This document shows, piece after piece, positions 53,882 to 64,000 of a stretch of 64,000 nucleotides of DNA; within the stretch, counting starts at the first letter, position 1; the number at the start of each line of letters is the position of its first letter. A program made the position numbers and the translations under genes. Source of the DNA: Thereva unica (Eukaryota; Arthropoda; Insecta; Diptera; Therevidae); NCBI GenBank assembly GCA_949987705.1, contig CATLJY010000105.1, positions 124,001 through 188,000 on the forward strand, in the 5' to 3' direction. Below the pieces are notes generated by a model. That model searched no databases. It was not told the DNA's origin and saw nothing but the letters and a program-made list of their open reading frames with translations.

Positions 53882-55374
53882 ATGAATGAAAGCGATAGCG
53901 ACGATACTGAATTTGAATACGGTAATTTATCAGAAAGCGGTTCCGATAAAAGCGATGAGAGTGATATAGAATCTGATAAAAGCAGTGACGATGGTGATGC
54001 TGATTTGGCATTGTCAAGAACATGGTACGCTCTAAGCACAGATCATCCACCTCCAGCACCCCTCAGATTTCCGTTTATAGGAACTCCAGGTTGTACATTT
54101 TCATTACATGATGAAGAAAATATTTTGGCGTATTACCAATTATTTATTGATGAAGATTTTATAAATTTGATAGTAACTGCAAGTAACAGATATGCCCAAC
54201 AACAACCAGGTTCATCAGCAGGGTCATGGATACCAATAACAATTCCAGAAATGCAAATTTATTTGACAATCAAAATTCTTCAAGGTATTATATCAAAACC
54301 GGAAGAAAGATCATACTGGACAAAATCCGAAGTATTTCAAACACCTATTATTCCGAAACTTCTAAGTTATCGAAGATATTATCAAATTCAAAAAAACCTA
54401 CATTTTGCAGATAATGAAAGTTATAATCCTGAGACACATCCACACCCAAAACTAAACAAGATTTGGCCTGTTTTTGATAATCTAAATAACAAATTTAGTT
54501 CTTTCTAAATTCCCGAAAGGGATATAACTATTGATGAAAGCTTGATGATGTATAAGGGCCATCTAGGCTGGATTCAATACATTCCATTCAAAAGAGCTCG
54601 ATTTGGTATAAAATTATACCTGCTGTGTGAATCAAAATCTGGCTATTTATATTCATGCATAATATATACAGGAAAAGGCACTCTCATTAGCGACACATAT
54701 GAAGACTGGCCTATATCTTCCCAGATTGTTTTATCTTTGATGGAACCCTTATTGGATATGGGATATTGCCTCACAGCTGATAATTTTTACACCTCTCCTC
54801 TCCTCCTTTCAAAGAGGCAAAGTAATGCTTTTGAAATGGAAAGATAAAAAAGATGTTTGTCTCCTGTCTACTGTACATAATCCGATAATGGAAGCTACTA
54901 AAAAAAGACAGGGATGGCAATGCAATAAAAAAGATTGGATCAACACCTTCATGATTACCCTGTTGCAAGGAAGAGAGGTAAAAAATATTATAAAAAAGTA
55001 TTTTTCCACTTCTTAGATATAACATTATGGAATTCATTTGTTTTGTATAAAAAAATGTAGGCAGGAGGGACAATTTAGAATTTCGACAGACACTGATTGA
55101 AAAGCTAATTGAAAAGTTCCATTCAACGTCAAAGAAAGGTAGACCAAGTTCTCAACCTGGGCCCTTACGACTGACCGAACGCCATTTTCCTGAATACGTG
55201 CCTCCAACAGAAAAAAAAGCTGCTCCGTGTAGATACTGTGCTGTGTGCTGCAGTAAAAGGGACGAAAAAGGGAAGAAAAAAAGAAAAGAAACCAGATATT
55301 ATTGTAGAAATTGTGACGTAGGATTATGTGCTGTGCCTTGTTTTATGATATATCATACAAAATCAAATTTTTAA
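53882..55374 (+). pseudogene. piggyBac-type transposase, decayed
   Basis: An acidic, Ser/Asp-rich N-terminus is followed by the DDE_Tnp_1_7 domain (EMQIYLTIKILQGI, TIDESLMMYKGHL, CLTADNFYTSP). A TAA at 54506-54508 breaks the frame, and an internal deletion near 54800 removes the stretch before FQRGKVMLLKW. A further deletion and frame loss near 54920 precede LDQHLHDYPVARKR. The C-terminal cysteine-rich zinc domain is kept (CRYCAVCC, then YYCRNCDVGLC). I found no TTAA-flanked ends. The gene resembles PGBD4-like copies and is inactive. Confidence 0.87.
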
Positions 55375-55397
55375 TTTTTTCTAAATATTTTTATTAT

Positions 55398-55687
55398 GGC
55401 CTCGATTCCCAGATCCGACGGGAGGGAAGTGAGTGAGGATTTGACACTTTGCAGTCCCGGATTGGTTTAAATCGAAAATTCGGAGTGAAGACTCACGCGA
55501 TAATGAAATATATGATGTCGGATTATCTCAGGCGTATTTGTCGTTCAAATCCGCAGAAAATTTGTTGCGGATCACACTTTTACAGCGCGGAAAATGTCAA
55601 AAAGAAATTCGGGGTTGCGGATCTGAGAATCGCAAAGTGTCAAATCCGCAACTCACTTCCCTCCCGTCGGATCTGGGAATCGAGGCC
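55398..55687. mobile_element. 290-bp MITE with long inverted ends
   Basis: Inverted repeats of about 56 bp beginning GGCCTCGATTCCCAGATCCG, with TAT on both sides (55395-55397, 55688-55690). The small frames read through it have no coding character. It lies just after the piggyBac pseudogene. Confidence 0.9.
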
Positions 55688-55690
55688 TAT

Positions 55691-56109
55691 GTTTTTATGT
55701 TTCATTATGTTCGTATATTATATCTATATTTTATATACCTAAAAAATACAGTTATTTTAAGAAATTGCCATTTTCTTATTTTTGCCCCTACTAAAAAAAA
55801 TATCGTTGTTACGCCACTGACAATCCTTTTTTTCTTTCTTCCAATTATACATAAATACTAAATCACTGAAAAAAAAACTGATCATTTTTTGACAGAAAAT
55901 TCCAAATTAATGTGTGCCTTTTATTCAACAGCTTTTTCGCCCATTTTCAATTATATTTTTTAGTTTTCACTCTATTTTCGCCTTTTTAAATTTAGCTGTA
56001 GCAACCGCTTTCAGTGTTCTTGTTCTTTATTCTGAAATTCTTGAAGGTACAAAACTGCAACTTTACATTTTTTCGGCCGATTTTCGCACATAGGTGTCGC
56101 TATGTTCAG
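55691..56109. other. spacer, no gene
   Basis: AT-rich sequence between the MITE and gypsy G with no recognisable feature. Confidence 0.5.
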
Positions 56110-56115
56110 TAAAAA

Positions 56116-56382
56116 TGTGGCTATTGAAATCGATCACGACGACCTCTGTGTGTCACACCTGAACACTTTACACGACACTTTGATACAGAATACAAAAAGT
56201 AATTAAGTAGGCTTAAGAAAGTTATTTTATTAATTAGAAATTTTATGTTTTTAGTTTGTCATAGTTATTCGAACCTTATGTACGTGAATTATTGTAAATA
56301 TAAATAATAGTGGTTTAAAAGTTTAAAAGTTGTGTTTAGTTATTATAAATATTGAAGCTCTATGGGGTTACGGAGTGCCCCA
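56116..56382 (+). repeat. gypsy G 5' LTR
   Basis: 267 bp, matches 59419-59685. Confidence 0.94.
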
Positions 56383-56389
56383 TAGTAAA

Positions 56390-56408
56390 TGGTGACCCCG
56401 ACGTGATT
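56390..56408 (+). promoter_or_regulatory. gypsy G primer-binding site
   Basis: TGGTGACCCCGACGTGATT lies seven bases after the LTR end. It begins with TGG as tRNA-primed sites do. Confidence 0.75.
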
Positions 56409-57727
56409 CAAGAAGAAGACAGCAATCAATAGGAAGACGTAATTCAAGGCGAAGACGGGTTGATGCGGAGGAACCCGAGTACATCTCTAAGATAAGAAGA
56501 AAGGCAGACGAAATATCCCAACGAGGAAGGAAACATCAACCAACAACGGCAAACAGTGAATATAAGGCGGACGAAGAAGCTAAGGAAGGATCTAAAGGAA
56601 GTAGATAGTTTATGAAATAAATGCTTTTTTGTCGTTTTACTATTAAATAATTATTACTTCAAATTATATTATAAATAATTTTAATTTCAAATTATATTAC
56701 AAATAATTTAATTCTATTTGTTCATTATATTATCCCTGAATTGTTGATGTTGTACATTCTATATTACATTAACAGCATTAACACATTAACACGTTACATG
56801 AATTCCATTTAAGTTCGATTGTTGTCACTCGTTGCCCGTTTACGAAGAATCCATATCGCAGAAGTGAAGGGCGAGAATTGAAAGATCGATCGCGGTATCG
56901 CAGCCATAACCTATACGTTCCAAGTTTTCCGGATAGTACAAAGTTTCCGAATTATACGTTCCAAGTTTTCCGGATAGTTTGAAGTTTCTGAATTATCCGT
57001 TCGAAGTTGTCCGATAGAGTAATTGAATGGTACTGTGCTCACGCTTTGATTGTTTCAGTGTCTATATGAAGTTTTTAGTCATGATAAACATGTCATTACC
57101 CTGCAATCCATTTGCCTAGACATTTACCAATAGTAAAAATGCCCCAATATTTGTGGGTATTATTTCATTTATTTAGCTAGTATTACCTTTAATTATGACT
57201 AAAAACTTCATATAAACACTGAAACAATCATTAAAATTGCTTTAAAGCATTTTCTTTATCGATTTTTGGATATCTAAGCGGAGGGGGTATAAAAAAATGG
57301 ACCAATGAAGCTTCTGGCAACATCAAGAATTATAATCTGTAAACCTTTCTCAGATCAAAACAATTGATAAAACGCGGTCTTCACATTTTGTATCCCTCCA
57401 GCCCCCACCCTGAGCTATTGGTATTTTTGGAAAACGATTAACGCTGTAACATGTTTTTGAAAATACCTAAAACTTCAAGTATCGATATCTCAAAAACGAA
57501 GCGAGATATCGAAAAAAATTATTTTACATTTTCGACTTATTTTGCAGTGATTCATCATAATCCATCGTCAAAAAGCGGCCCCCTTGAGCTGTAGAGGTGC
57601 CAACAAAAAAAGAGGTGGTAAAATAAATTGGACCCAAAAATTGACCGGCAACATCCATATTATTCCTCTTTGAGCTATTCTTAACGGATCTCTGTTACAT
57701 ATTTTGCATACTCAACTACCTCCAGCG
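56409..57727. other. gypsy G leader remnant and unassigned DNA
   Basis: A purine-rich leader of about 190 bp, then AT-rich DNA with repeated AAGTTTTCCGGATAGT-type motifs near 56917-57005 and a small inverted repeat at 57047. No gag frame is recognisable. Confidence 0.5.
57047..57230. repeat. 184-bp inverted-repeat (MITE-like) element
   Basis: The ends TGATTGTTTCAGTGT and ACACTGAAACAATCA extend as inverted arms of about 38 bp (ATATGAAGTTTTTAGTCAT). No clear target duplication. Confidence 0.75.
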
Positions 57728-58633
57728 CCTGCACTAGTACAATAATATCTGATAATATGCCTTTTAATTCATATAAATTCCGAGAATTTGCAGAAAAATT
57801 AGATATAGAGATAATCACCAGCAGCCCACACTATCCTAGGTCTAACGGATTTGCAGAAAGGATAGTACAGATAGCCAAAAAAATTGTACCTACTAAAATG
57901 TAATGACACAAAAAGCAGTTTATGGTTAGCATTACTCGAATATAGAAACACACCTATCAAAAATACAAAATTAACTCCTACAGAAATATTAATGAATCGA
58001 CAAACAAGATCAATTATACCAGGGAAAAGTAAAGTATTTAAAAACGAACGTATCAGCAACACAATTCTACCAATATTAAAAAAATAATAGAATTAACAAA
58101 AGCAATTACGATAAAAATACAAAACAGAGAGAAGACTTTGAAAAGGGAGATGAGGTGTGGTTCATGTGCGGAAAGCATTGGTTTCCAGCAAAAATACATG
58201 AGAAGCATCATACGCCTAGATCCTACTGGATAGAGACAAATGAGGGATCTATTATAAGAAGAAACTCCATATATATAAGGAAGCGAAAGAAGTGAATGTA
58301 ACTCATGCATCGAAAGACGTCTACAATATCAATTTGTGAAGCCATTCCTTTCTATGTATATTTAAGAATTATATTAATCCCTATTATTGTATATTTTATC
58401 AAAATATGGATTATTATCTTAGCTATTGAAAACAATGTAAATATTTAACTTGAATTTAAATGTAACTGTAATATTATCTTACAGGGGAGATGTAGAGAAC
58501 ATTATATATATTTATATATAGTTATTATTGTAGTGGTAAGAGTTGTTAACAGTTTGTAAATTAATAACGAGCTAGTCAATAAAATGAACTCAGAGCATAC
58601 ACACCGTGCAGTTATTGACTCTAAAATACTACA
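57728..58633 (+). mobile_element. gypsy fragment 'H': integrase end and 3' LTR
   Basis: The reading frame at about 57745-58295 holds the integrase core end (SSPHYPRSNGFAER, LLEYRNTPI) with a stop near 57900 and near 58085, then a tail with GDEVWFMCGKHWFPA. After a CAGGGGAGA tract comes a 143-bp LTR-like sequence at 58491-58633 with TGTAG/CTACA ends. Everything upstream, including a 5' LTR, is missing. Confidence 0.8.
58491..58633 (+). repeat. 3' LTR of fragment H
   Basis: Starts TGTAGAGAAC after a purine tract and ends AATACTACA. Gypsy G integrase begins at the next base. No second copy is present. Confidence 0.7.
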
Positions 58634-59392
58634 ACCGCCACCACGGTGGTCGATACATTTTTCACAACTTGGATAGCGAGATTTGGCACACCAGCGATCA
58701 TAACATCAGACAGGGGAGCGCAATTTGACTCGCAGATTTTTGAAGTTTTCGCCAAGACGATTGGTAGTTGTAGAAAAAGAACGACAGCGTATCATCCACA
58801 AGCCAATGGACTCATCGAACGATGGCATAGGGCGCTGAAAGCAGCGATAAAATGTCACGAGACCGACGACTGCGTCAAAGTTTTACCAGTAGTCTTATTA
58901 GGACTAAGAAATTGTTTGAAAGAAGATCTTGGAGCGTCTAGCGCAGAACTTGTATATGGCACGACTTTAAGATTACCAGGCGAATATTTCATGCAAGACG
59001 ATTTCCAACCGGCCAGTACAATCTTTAAAGAGCACTTGAGGTACATGAGGCAACTGAGACCCCGACAAACAGCACACCACAACAAACAGAAGATTTTTGT
59101 ACATAAGGACCTTACAACGTGTACGCATGTTTTTATAAGAAAGGATGGAGTTAAAAAACCACTCGACCAACCGTACAGTGGACCGCATGCTATTATAAAG
59201 AGAGATAGTGACACATACTACACGGTGGACGTAAAAGGGAGGCATGATACCGTCTCAGTAGATAGAATGAAACCAGCGTTCATGCAAATGATCCCGAGCG
59301 AAGAAAATGTCACGACAATCCCAGAGCCTAGAACGTATACCGGACCAGGAAAGAAAATGAAACAAGTCCGTTTCGCAATACCTGATGAGTAA
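58634..59392 (+). pseudogene. pol: gypsy G integrase core and C-terminus
   Basis: An open frame with the later part of the integrase core (TSDRGAQFDSQ, HPQANGLIERWH: second D and E). A C-terminal region follows with PYSGPHAII and VDRMKPAFM, ending at 59392. The first catalytic aspartate lies in deleted sequence. It resembles gypsy remnant 1 at 5103-5959 along its whole length (for example SAELVYGTTLRLPGE against PAELVYGQTLRIPGE), so the two come from related elements. Confidence 0.88.
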
Positions 59393-59418
59393 CGACGGTA
59401 TTGCTGGAAGGGGAGTAA

Positions 59419-59685
59419 TGTGGCGATTGAAATCGATCACGACGACCTCTGTGTGTCACACCTGAACACTTTACACGACACTTTGATGCAGAATACAAAA
59501 AGTAATTAAGTAGGCTTAAGAAAGTTATTTTATTAATTAGAAATTTTATGTTTTTAGTTTGTCATAGTTATTCGAACCTTATGTACGTGAATTATTGTAA
59601 ATATAAATAATAGTGGTTTAAAAGTTTAAAAGTTGTGTTTAGTTATTACAAATATGGAAGCTCTATGGGGTTACGGAGTGCCTCA
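59419..59685 (+). repeat. gypsy G 3' LTR
   Basis: 267 bp, second copy of the LTR. Confidence 0.94.
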
Positions 59686-59691
59686 TAAAAA

Positions 59692-59818
59692 GACCCTATA
59701 CCCACTTAATACCAACAAAATTTTGTTGGTTTCGATACCCAGTTTATACCCACTTGTTTACTTGGGTATGAACTGGGTATAGGGTGACAGACATGTGGTA
59801 TAAACTGGGTATGTGCAA
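59692..59818. repeat. right subterminal ATACCCA/TGGGTAT cluster of element F
   Basis: Seven or so copies of ATACCCA or TGGGTAT in both orientations, including a CCCTATACCCA...TGGGTATAGGG inverted pair and an AACAAAATTTTGTT palindrome. It lies just inside the right terminal repeat and could bind transposase. Confidence 0.7.
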
Positions 59819-60340
59819 TACCGCGGTATCGATACCCCATGTGTGTCATAAGCATAAGTCAAGGTGTACAGACATATACATATATTATTCCTGTGTGGAA
59901 AATAAAGATATAAATAATATAATTGGTGTTATTATTTATATAGTATCCTGACAAATAAAAGTATAAATTTGAAATAAATTTTAAATAAAGAGATCCTATA
60001 ATCCCTAAAAAAGATAACTGTAAAACATGAGATATTTTCCGCATAAGAATAGCTAGTGAAAGTGACATAGAGAAATGCATAGAAATCAGAACAGAATAGG
60101 ACAACCACCATATGCTTGCTAATGCCGCAAGGAATTTATTAAACTGGTACAAAAATAAAGCTCTGGATAAAAATGGTTCTTGTTGTCTTATAACATTTGA
60201 CTTGCTGTGTACTTTACCAACGCCTTCCATTCAAACAGGTGAAGTATATTATTTGCGTCAATACACATTTAACTTTGGCACACATTTTTATTTGCCAGGC
60301 GGTGAAAAAATTGTTATGAATATGTGGTATGACACCAGAG

Positions 60341-63300
60341 TCTGGACTGAGCCTCGGTGAAGTGCGGGCGTGTGTTGTCGCCAGTCCCATTATAACGCAA
60401 AAACCGAAACAATAAATATAACTACAAAAACAACACAAAAAACAAAAAAACTTATAACACATAAAAACTTAAAAACAAATTAATAAACCACAAAATAATA
60501 CCATAAATCAAAAACAAACAATAGCATAAAAAAAAAAAAAAAAAAAAAAGGCGCTGCAGCCTTAATCGGTCAGCTGATGGGAGTCGTCTTGTTTTAGCAG
60601 GCATAACACTGCAACAAGGCTACTCCCGTTAGCTCCGATGGATGCATCGCCGGTGCGGCCGGCTACAAATGAGGTCATGGACCTCACGCTAAACAGTCCC
60701 CAAAGTGACAATGATTTTATAATCAATTTTTGTAACATTCGGGGACTGAATGCGAACTTCCTGGCCGTTACGTGCGAGTTACTCCTCCATGCCCCTGCTA
60801 TTTTCGCACTGAGTGAAACCCAAGTGTTACCAGATCTTGATTTAGATCGATTTCAGGTGACAGGGTATAATTTAGTGCACAACTTTTCCGCCCATAGGGG
60901 ATTAGCCATTTATATTAGGAATGACGTGGCCTTTCAGAAGGTGTACAGTAGTACATCCTCGGATTTTAATCATCTTTGGATTAAAATAATTATCCATAGC
61001 CACGTCATATTTTTCAGTTTTTTATATAGGAGTCCTAATATTAGTAATGAGGCCACCACCTCAGCTTTCGATGCTATTTCTGAACAGATTTCCGGATTTT
61101 TATTTTCCCACCCGGAAAGCGAAATCATTGTTGCGGGTGATTTCAACGTTCACAATGTACATTGGCTAAATTACTCAAATGGCACCAGTGTTCCTGGCAA
61201 AGACGCCGAGCTCTTTGCGAGCCTCAACAACTTGCACCAAATTGTCAAATGTCCGACGAGAGTCCCTGATATTCCAGGTCAAGGAGCCCATCTCCTTGAC
61301 CTGTTTCTTACTTCCCACCCGGCGCGGTACTCCATCAAAGTTAGCTCACCCCTTGGCAACTCGGACCATAAACTAATTAGCGCTTATTTCCCATATCCAT
61401 CCTCGACCACAACCACCACAGCTCCTAAAAGAACTGTGTGGCACTATGGGAAAGCCAACTGGTTGGGTCTTATTCGCTTCTTCCAGGCCACTGACTGGGA
61501 TTTGTGTTTCCGTAGTGCCAATGCGAACTATGCGGCCCTCTGTGTCACCAAAATTATTCGAGCGGGTATGCGCTTGTTCATCCCTCACTCTACCAAATCT
61601 GTGAAGCCTAGGCCAAACAAATGGTTCAATGGGGAATGTATGAACGCAATCAAAGCTAAAGAAGCCGCCTATAGAGCATACAGACGTTCGCCTAATGAGC
61701 CACTTCGTCGTGAGTACGTCAGACTTAGAAACTCCTGTAACTCCATCATCAGGAAAGTCAAATCATCATTTGATGATAGATTGAGAAGTAAGATTCTTAA
61801 CTCCACTATAGGCAGCAAAAACTTCTGGTCCTTGGTAACTGCCATCAAGAAGAATTTTACTTCCTCCTCAACACCTCCTTTTATTCACAACAAGGAAGTG
61901 ATAACAGAAAGCAAACCCAAGGCCGACCTATTAGCTTCTCTGTTCGCCGCAAATTCTTCTTTACCCGATGCTGCTATGTCACCCCCCACTCTCGAGAATA
62001 CCACCCACTCAATGGACTGAGTTCACTTCAGGACTCGCGAGGTGTTTAGGTGTCTCAAAGAACTCAACGCCAACAAATCCACTGGTCCCGACAAAATCCC
62101 CCCTATGGTACTTAAAAAATGTGCCTCACCTTTGGCTAAACCTCTGCGCAAACTTTTTGCCCTGTCTTACTTCTCCGGAGTGTATCCCGACTCTTGGAAA
62201 CTAGCTCATGTTCAGCCAATCCCAAAAAAAGGTGAAGCCAGCGACCCCTTAAACTACCGCCCAATAGCAATTACTTCTGTTCTCTCCAAAATCATGGAGA
62301 CAATAATCAATAAAAGGCTGATGAAATATCTAGAATCCAACCAAATTATACACGACAGGCAATACGGCTTCAGATCTAAACGGTCTACTGGCGATCTGCT
62401 TGTGTGTTTAACCGAGCGTATCAACCAAAGCATTCACAGCTTTGGTGAGTCTAGCCTAGTTGCTCTAGATATATCAAAGGCTTTTGACAGAGTATGGCAC
62501 CCAGCTCTGTTGAATAAACTCCAAGCTATTGGTATACACTTAGTTCTAAGGAACTGGATTAAGAGCTTTCTTTCATGCCGTTCAATCAAGGTAGTATTGG
62601 ATGGCGTCGAATCCAACCCCCACGCCATTTCGGCCGGAGTTCCCCAGGGGTCAATTCTTTCACCCGCACTTTTTCTAATCTTCATTAATGATCTGCTCTC
62701 AATCCCCTCCAACCCACTTCACTGCTTCGCTGATGACGGTACTCTGAATTTCTCTTACTCCTTCGACAATATAAGACAAGCACGTGCCAGACCTTGTCTT
62801 TACCACCGTCAACTGATGTCGGCTTCGATCAACCGGGATATCGAATCGATTCTTCATTGGGGCGAAATGAACCGCGTCGAATTCAATGCCACAAAAACGA
62901 AGCACTGTCTGATCTCCAACAAAAATTGTACCGACCTTCCTCCTGTCTCGGTGGATGGAGAGAATCTAACGGCTGACTCAACTCTCAACAACCTAGGGGT
63001 AACTTTAACGGAGCATCTGCGATGGAACGATCACATATTCCAAATCGCCAAACAAGCCTCCCAATGCCTTGGATTTCTCAAGAGATGCAAGTTCCTCCTC
63101 CAGCCAGCCGCATTGGCTACAATATACAAATCCTACATTCGGCCGCGCCTCGAATACAACTCACATATCTGGGCAGGCGCCCCAAAAACCACCTTGGCTT
63201 GTCTCGACAAGGTGCAAAATCGTGCCCTCAAACTCATTGGTGATGGCCCCTTTCGCGCCTCCATAGACACCTTGAGCCACCGTAGGAATGTAGCAGCCCT

Positions 63301-63723
63301 CTCCATACTTTATCGCTATTACCATGGCGACTGTTCCACCGAAATTCAGGACCTCCTGCCTGCACGGCAATACTTTTCCCGCAACACAAGACTAGCCCGC
63401 TCGGCTCACCCCCATACCCTACAGCCCCCTCGTTCACGCACAATACGGTTCAGAAGTTCGTTTATGAATAGAACAACTCGATTGTGGAATGATCTCCCGC
63501 AGTCGGTATTTCCGAACTCGTACAACATCTTAGAGTTCAAACGTGAGGTTCATCGTCATTTTCTTCTACACCCTCCAGACCCCCTCTAACCTTTCCTATT
63601 CTCCTCTATTCTTCAAACCAAGCTACTACTAGACATTGCACCATGAACTGAACGACATGACGGACTGGTAGTACAAAGGGTTGCACCTAAGCTTGGTTTT
63701 TTCATATAAAAAAAAAAAAAAAA
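60341..63723 (+). mobile_element. non-LTR retrotransposon 'K'
   Basis: An element ending in a poly(A) tract (63708-63723), inserted in transposase J. It encodes endonuclease and RT in one frame. No ORF1 is seen. An A-rich 60399-60560 segment lies before the gene and may be 5' UTR or the tail of a separate short insertion. The left end is approximate and no target duplication is clear. Confidence 0.85.
60638..63589 (+). pseudogene. LINE K endonuclease-reverse transcriptase with one in-frame TGA
   Basis: From the ATG at 60638 the frame has an AP endonuclease (FCNIRGLNANF, LSETQV, VAGDFNVHNVHW, NSDHKLISAYF; about 1-250). A single TGA at 62018-62020 follows, then the RT (NYRPIAITSVLSKIME, LDISKAFDRVWH, AGVPQGSILSPALF, FADDGTLNF). 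The end, LWNDLPQSVFPNSYNILEFK, is the typical tail of CR1/Daphne/Jockey-like RTs. No RNase H. Apart from the stop the 980-codon frame is clean, so the element is either recently dead or the stop is a sequencing error. Confidence 0.88.
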
Positions 63724-64000
63724 TTGGTGGCCGAGGTTCGCAAGAGATCATATCGTGTCTACATTATAACATACAAAACCAAATACCTGAAATTGTAACA
63801 AAGATTTATACTTTTAGTGATTCCTGTTCAGGGTAAAATCGTAATTGGAGAATGCTATTCTATATGATGTTAAAGTCGTACCAAACTTTGAAGAAATAGT
63901 AATTTGTTATTTAGTCAGCGGCCATACTTATTTGCCCAATGACGCTGATTTTTCAGTTGTTACCAAAGCTCAAAAGAAAAAGGAATTCATTTACACTCCA

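Larger units (their letters stand above)
56116..59685 (+). mobile_element. Ty3/gypsy element 'G', internally deleted
   Basis: Two 267-bp LTRs (56116-56382 and 59419-59685, TGTGGC...CCCA/CTCA) differ at about five positions. TAAAAA flanks both sides (56110-56115, 59686-59691). The primer site TGGTGACCCCGACGTGATT starts at 56390, and the polypurine tract GGAAGGGGAGTAA precedes the 3' LTR. Most of gag and pol is gone; only the integrase core and tail remain (58634-59392). Another gypsy fragment (H) lies directly before them. Confidence 0.93.
43957..59853 (+). mobile_element. Harbinger/ISL2EU-like element 'F', carrier of several insertions
   Basis: The ends GCTTATGACACACATGGGG (43957) and the complementary CCCCATGTGTGTCATAAGC (ending 59853) form inverted repeats that continue into GTATCGATACCG. 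AT flanks both sides (43955-43956, 59854-59855). A 2-bp AT duplication together with a HARBI1-type transposase fits the ISL2EU branch. Inside are a BEL element (43994-52208) that landed within the left repeat, a HARBI1-type gene, piggyBac, a MITE and gypsy G. Just inside the right end is a cluster of ATACCCA/TGGGTAT repeats. Confidence 0.78.
60013..64000 (+). pseudogene. U-type transposase remnant 'J', split by LINE K
   Basis: The left part (60013-60340) reads CKT-D-F, then LITFDLLCTLPTPS and a following FNFGTHF strand. These align with CNICD and LTFDLQKTLPLPR of the U transposase. The right part (63724-64000) reads GRGSQEI, then SDSCSG followed by an in-frame TAA where glutamine is expected, then NRNW. 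It ends with SGHTYLPNDADFSVV, the counterpart of SGHSFLPNDSDF. The three catalytic blocks are therefore all recognisable, but the gene is broken by the LINE and by stops (near 60099, 63835 and others). It runs off the right edge. Confidence 0.75.

Noticed and set aside
55449..55861. Two overlapping small frames
   Set aside because: They lie within the inverted repeats of a MITE and its AT-rich flank.
57047..57230. Considered as a proven MITE insertion
   Set aside because: The inverted ends are clear but no target duplication could be seen, so it is listed only as a repeat.

Overview
This window looks like arthropod, most probably insect, nuclear DNA that consists almost entirely of transposable elements nested inside one another. 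The basis is the mix of families (BEL/Pao, several Ty3/gypsy lineages, an insect-type Copia, Jockey-type LINEs, piggyBac, pogo/Tigger, PIF/Harbinger with Myb or MADF-BESS partner genes), very short introns (48-62 bp) and AT-rich spacers. I see no convincing host gene, rRNA, tRNA or CRISPR array. The species cannot be told from the sequence.

Layout. 1-6180: a gypsy protease scrap (-), then a gypsy pol remnant (+) split by a 2.9-kb pogo/Tigger element with a TA target duplication. 6605-7849: an internally deleted BEL/Pao element (-). 8567-16291: an unclassified DNA transposon 'U' with GGGCCCAGTTATGCAG ends. Its transposase gene is split by element 'I' (10417-15296), which carries an intact four-exon Myb/SANT-like gene, a chain of foldback repeats and a block of complex tandem repeats. 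16330-20520: two decayed Harbinger-type elements, each with a transposase on the - strand; the second clearly has a convergent MADF-BESS partner gene.

20517-39489: an old gypsy element 'A' that received three insertions. They are a full-length Jockey-type LINE (21468-26111) with a possible third ORF, a chimeric LTR element 'B' (26467-36634) that itself holds an intact Copia element (31186-35513), and a 950-bp TA-flanked non-autonomous element. 39836-43576: an unclassified transposon 'D' with at least nine copies of CAGTCCTCTG and a long transposase.

43957-59853: a large Harbinger/ISL2EU-like element 'F' with AT target duplications and an intact HARBI1-type transposase. Nested in it are a full-length BEL element 'E' (43994-52208, with a MITE in its leader and an extra ORF after pol), a decayed piggyBac copy, a MITE and a deleted gypsy 'G' with another gypsy fragment 'H' inside. 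60013-64000: a third transposase of the U type ('J'), split by a non-LTR retrotransposon 'K'.

Boundaries supported by a target duplication or a restored reading frame give a relative order of insertion. Copia (identical LTRs) is the youngest dated element, BEL E, gypsy G and B are intermediate, and gypsy A, the Harbingers and piggyBac are old. The most unusual items are the myristoylation-type membrane ORF overlapping the end of the Jockey RT gene, the extra BEL ORF, a C-terminal module shared by two unrelated transposases (pogo and D), the D repeat array, and the cargo-like element I.
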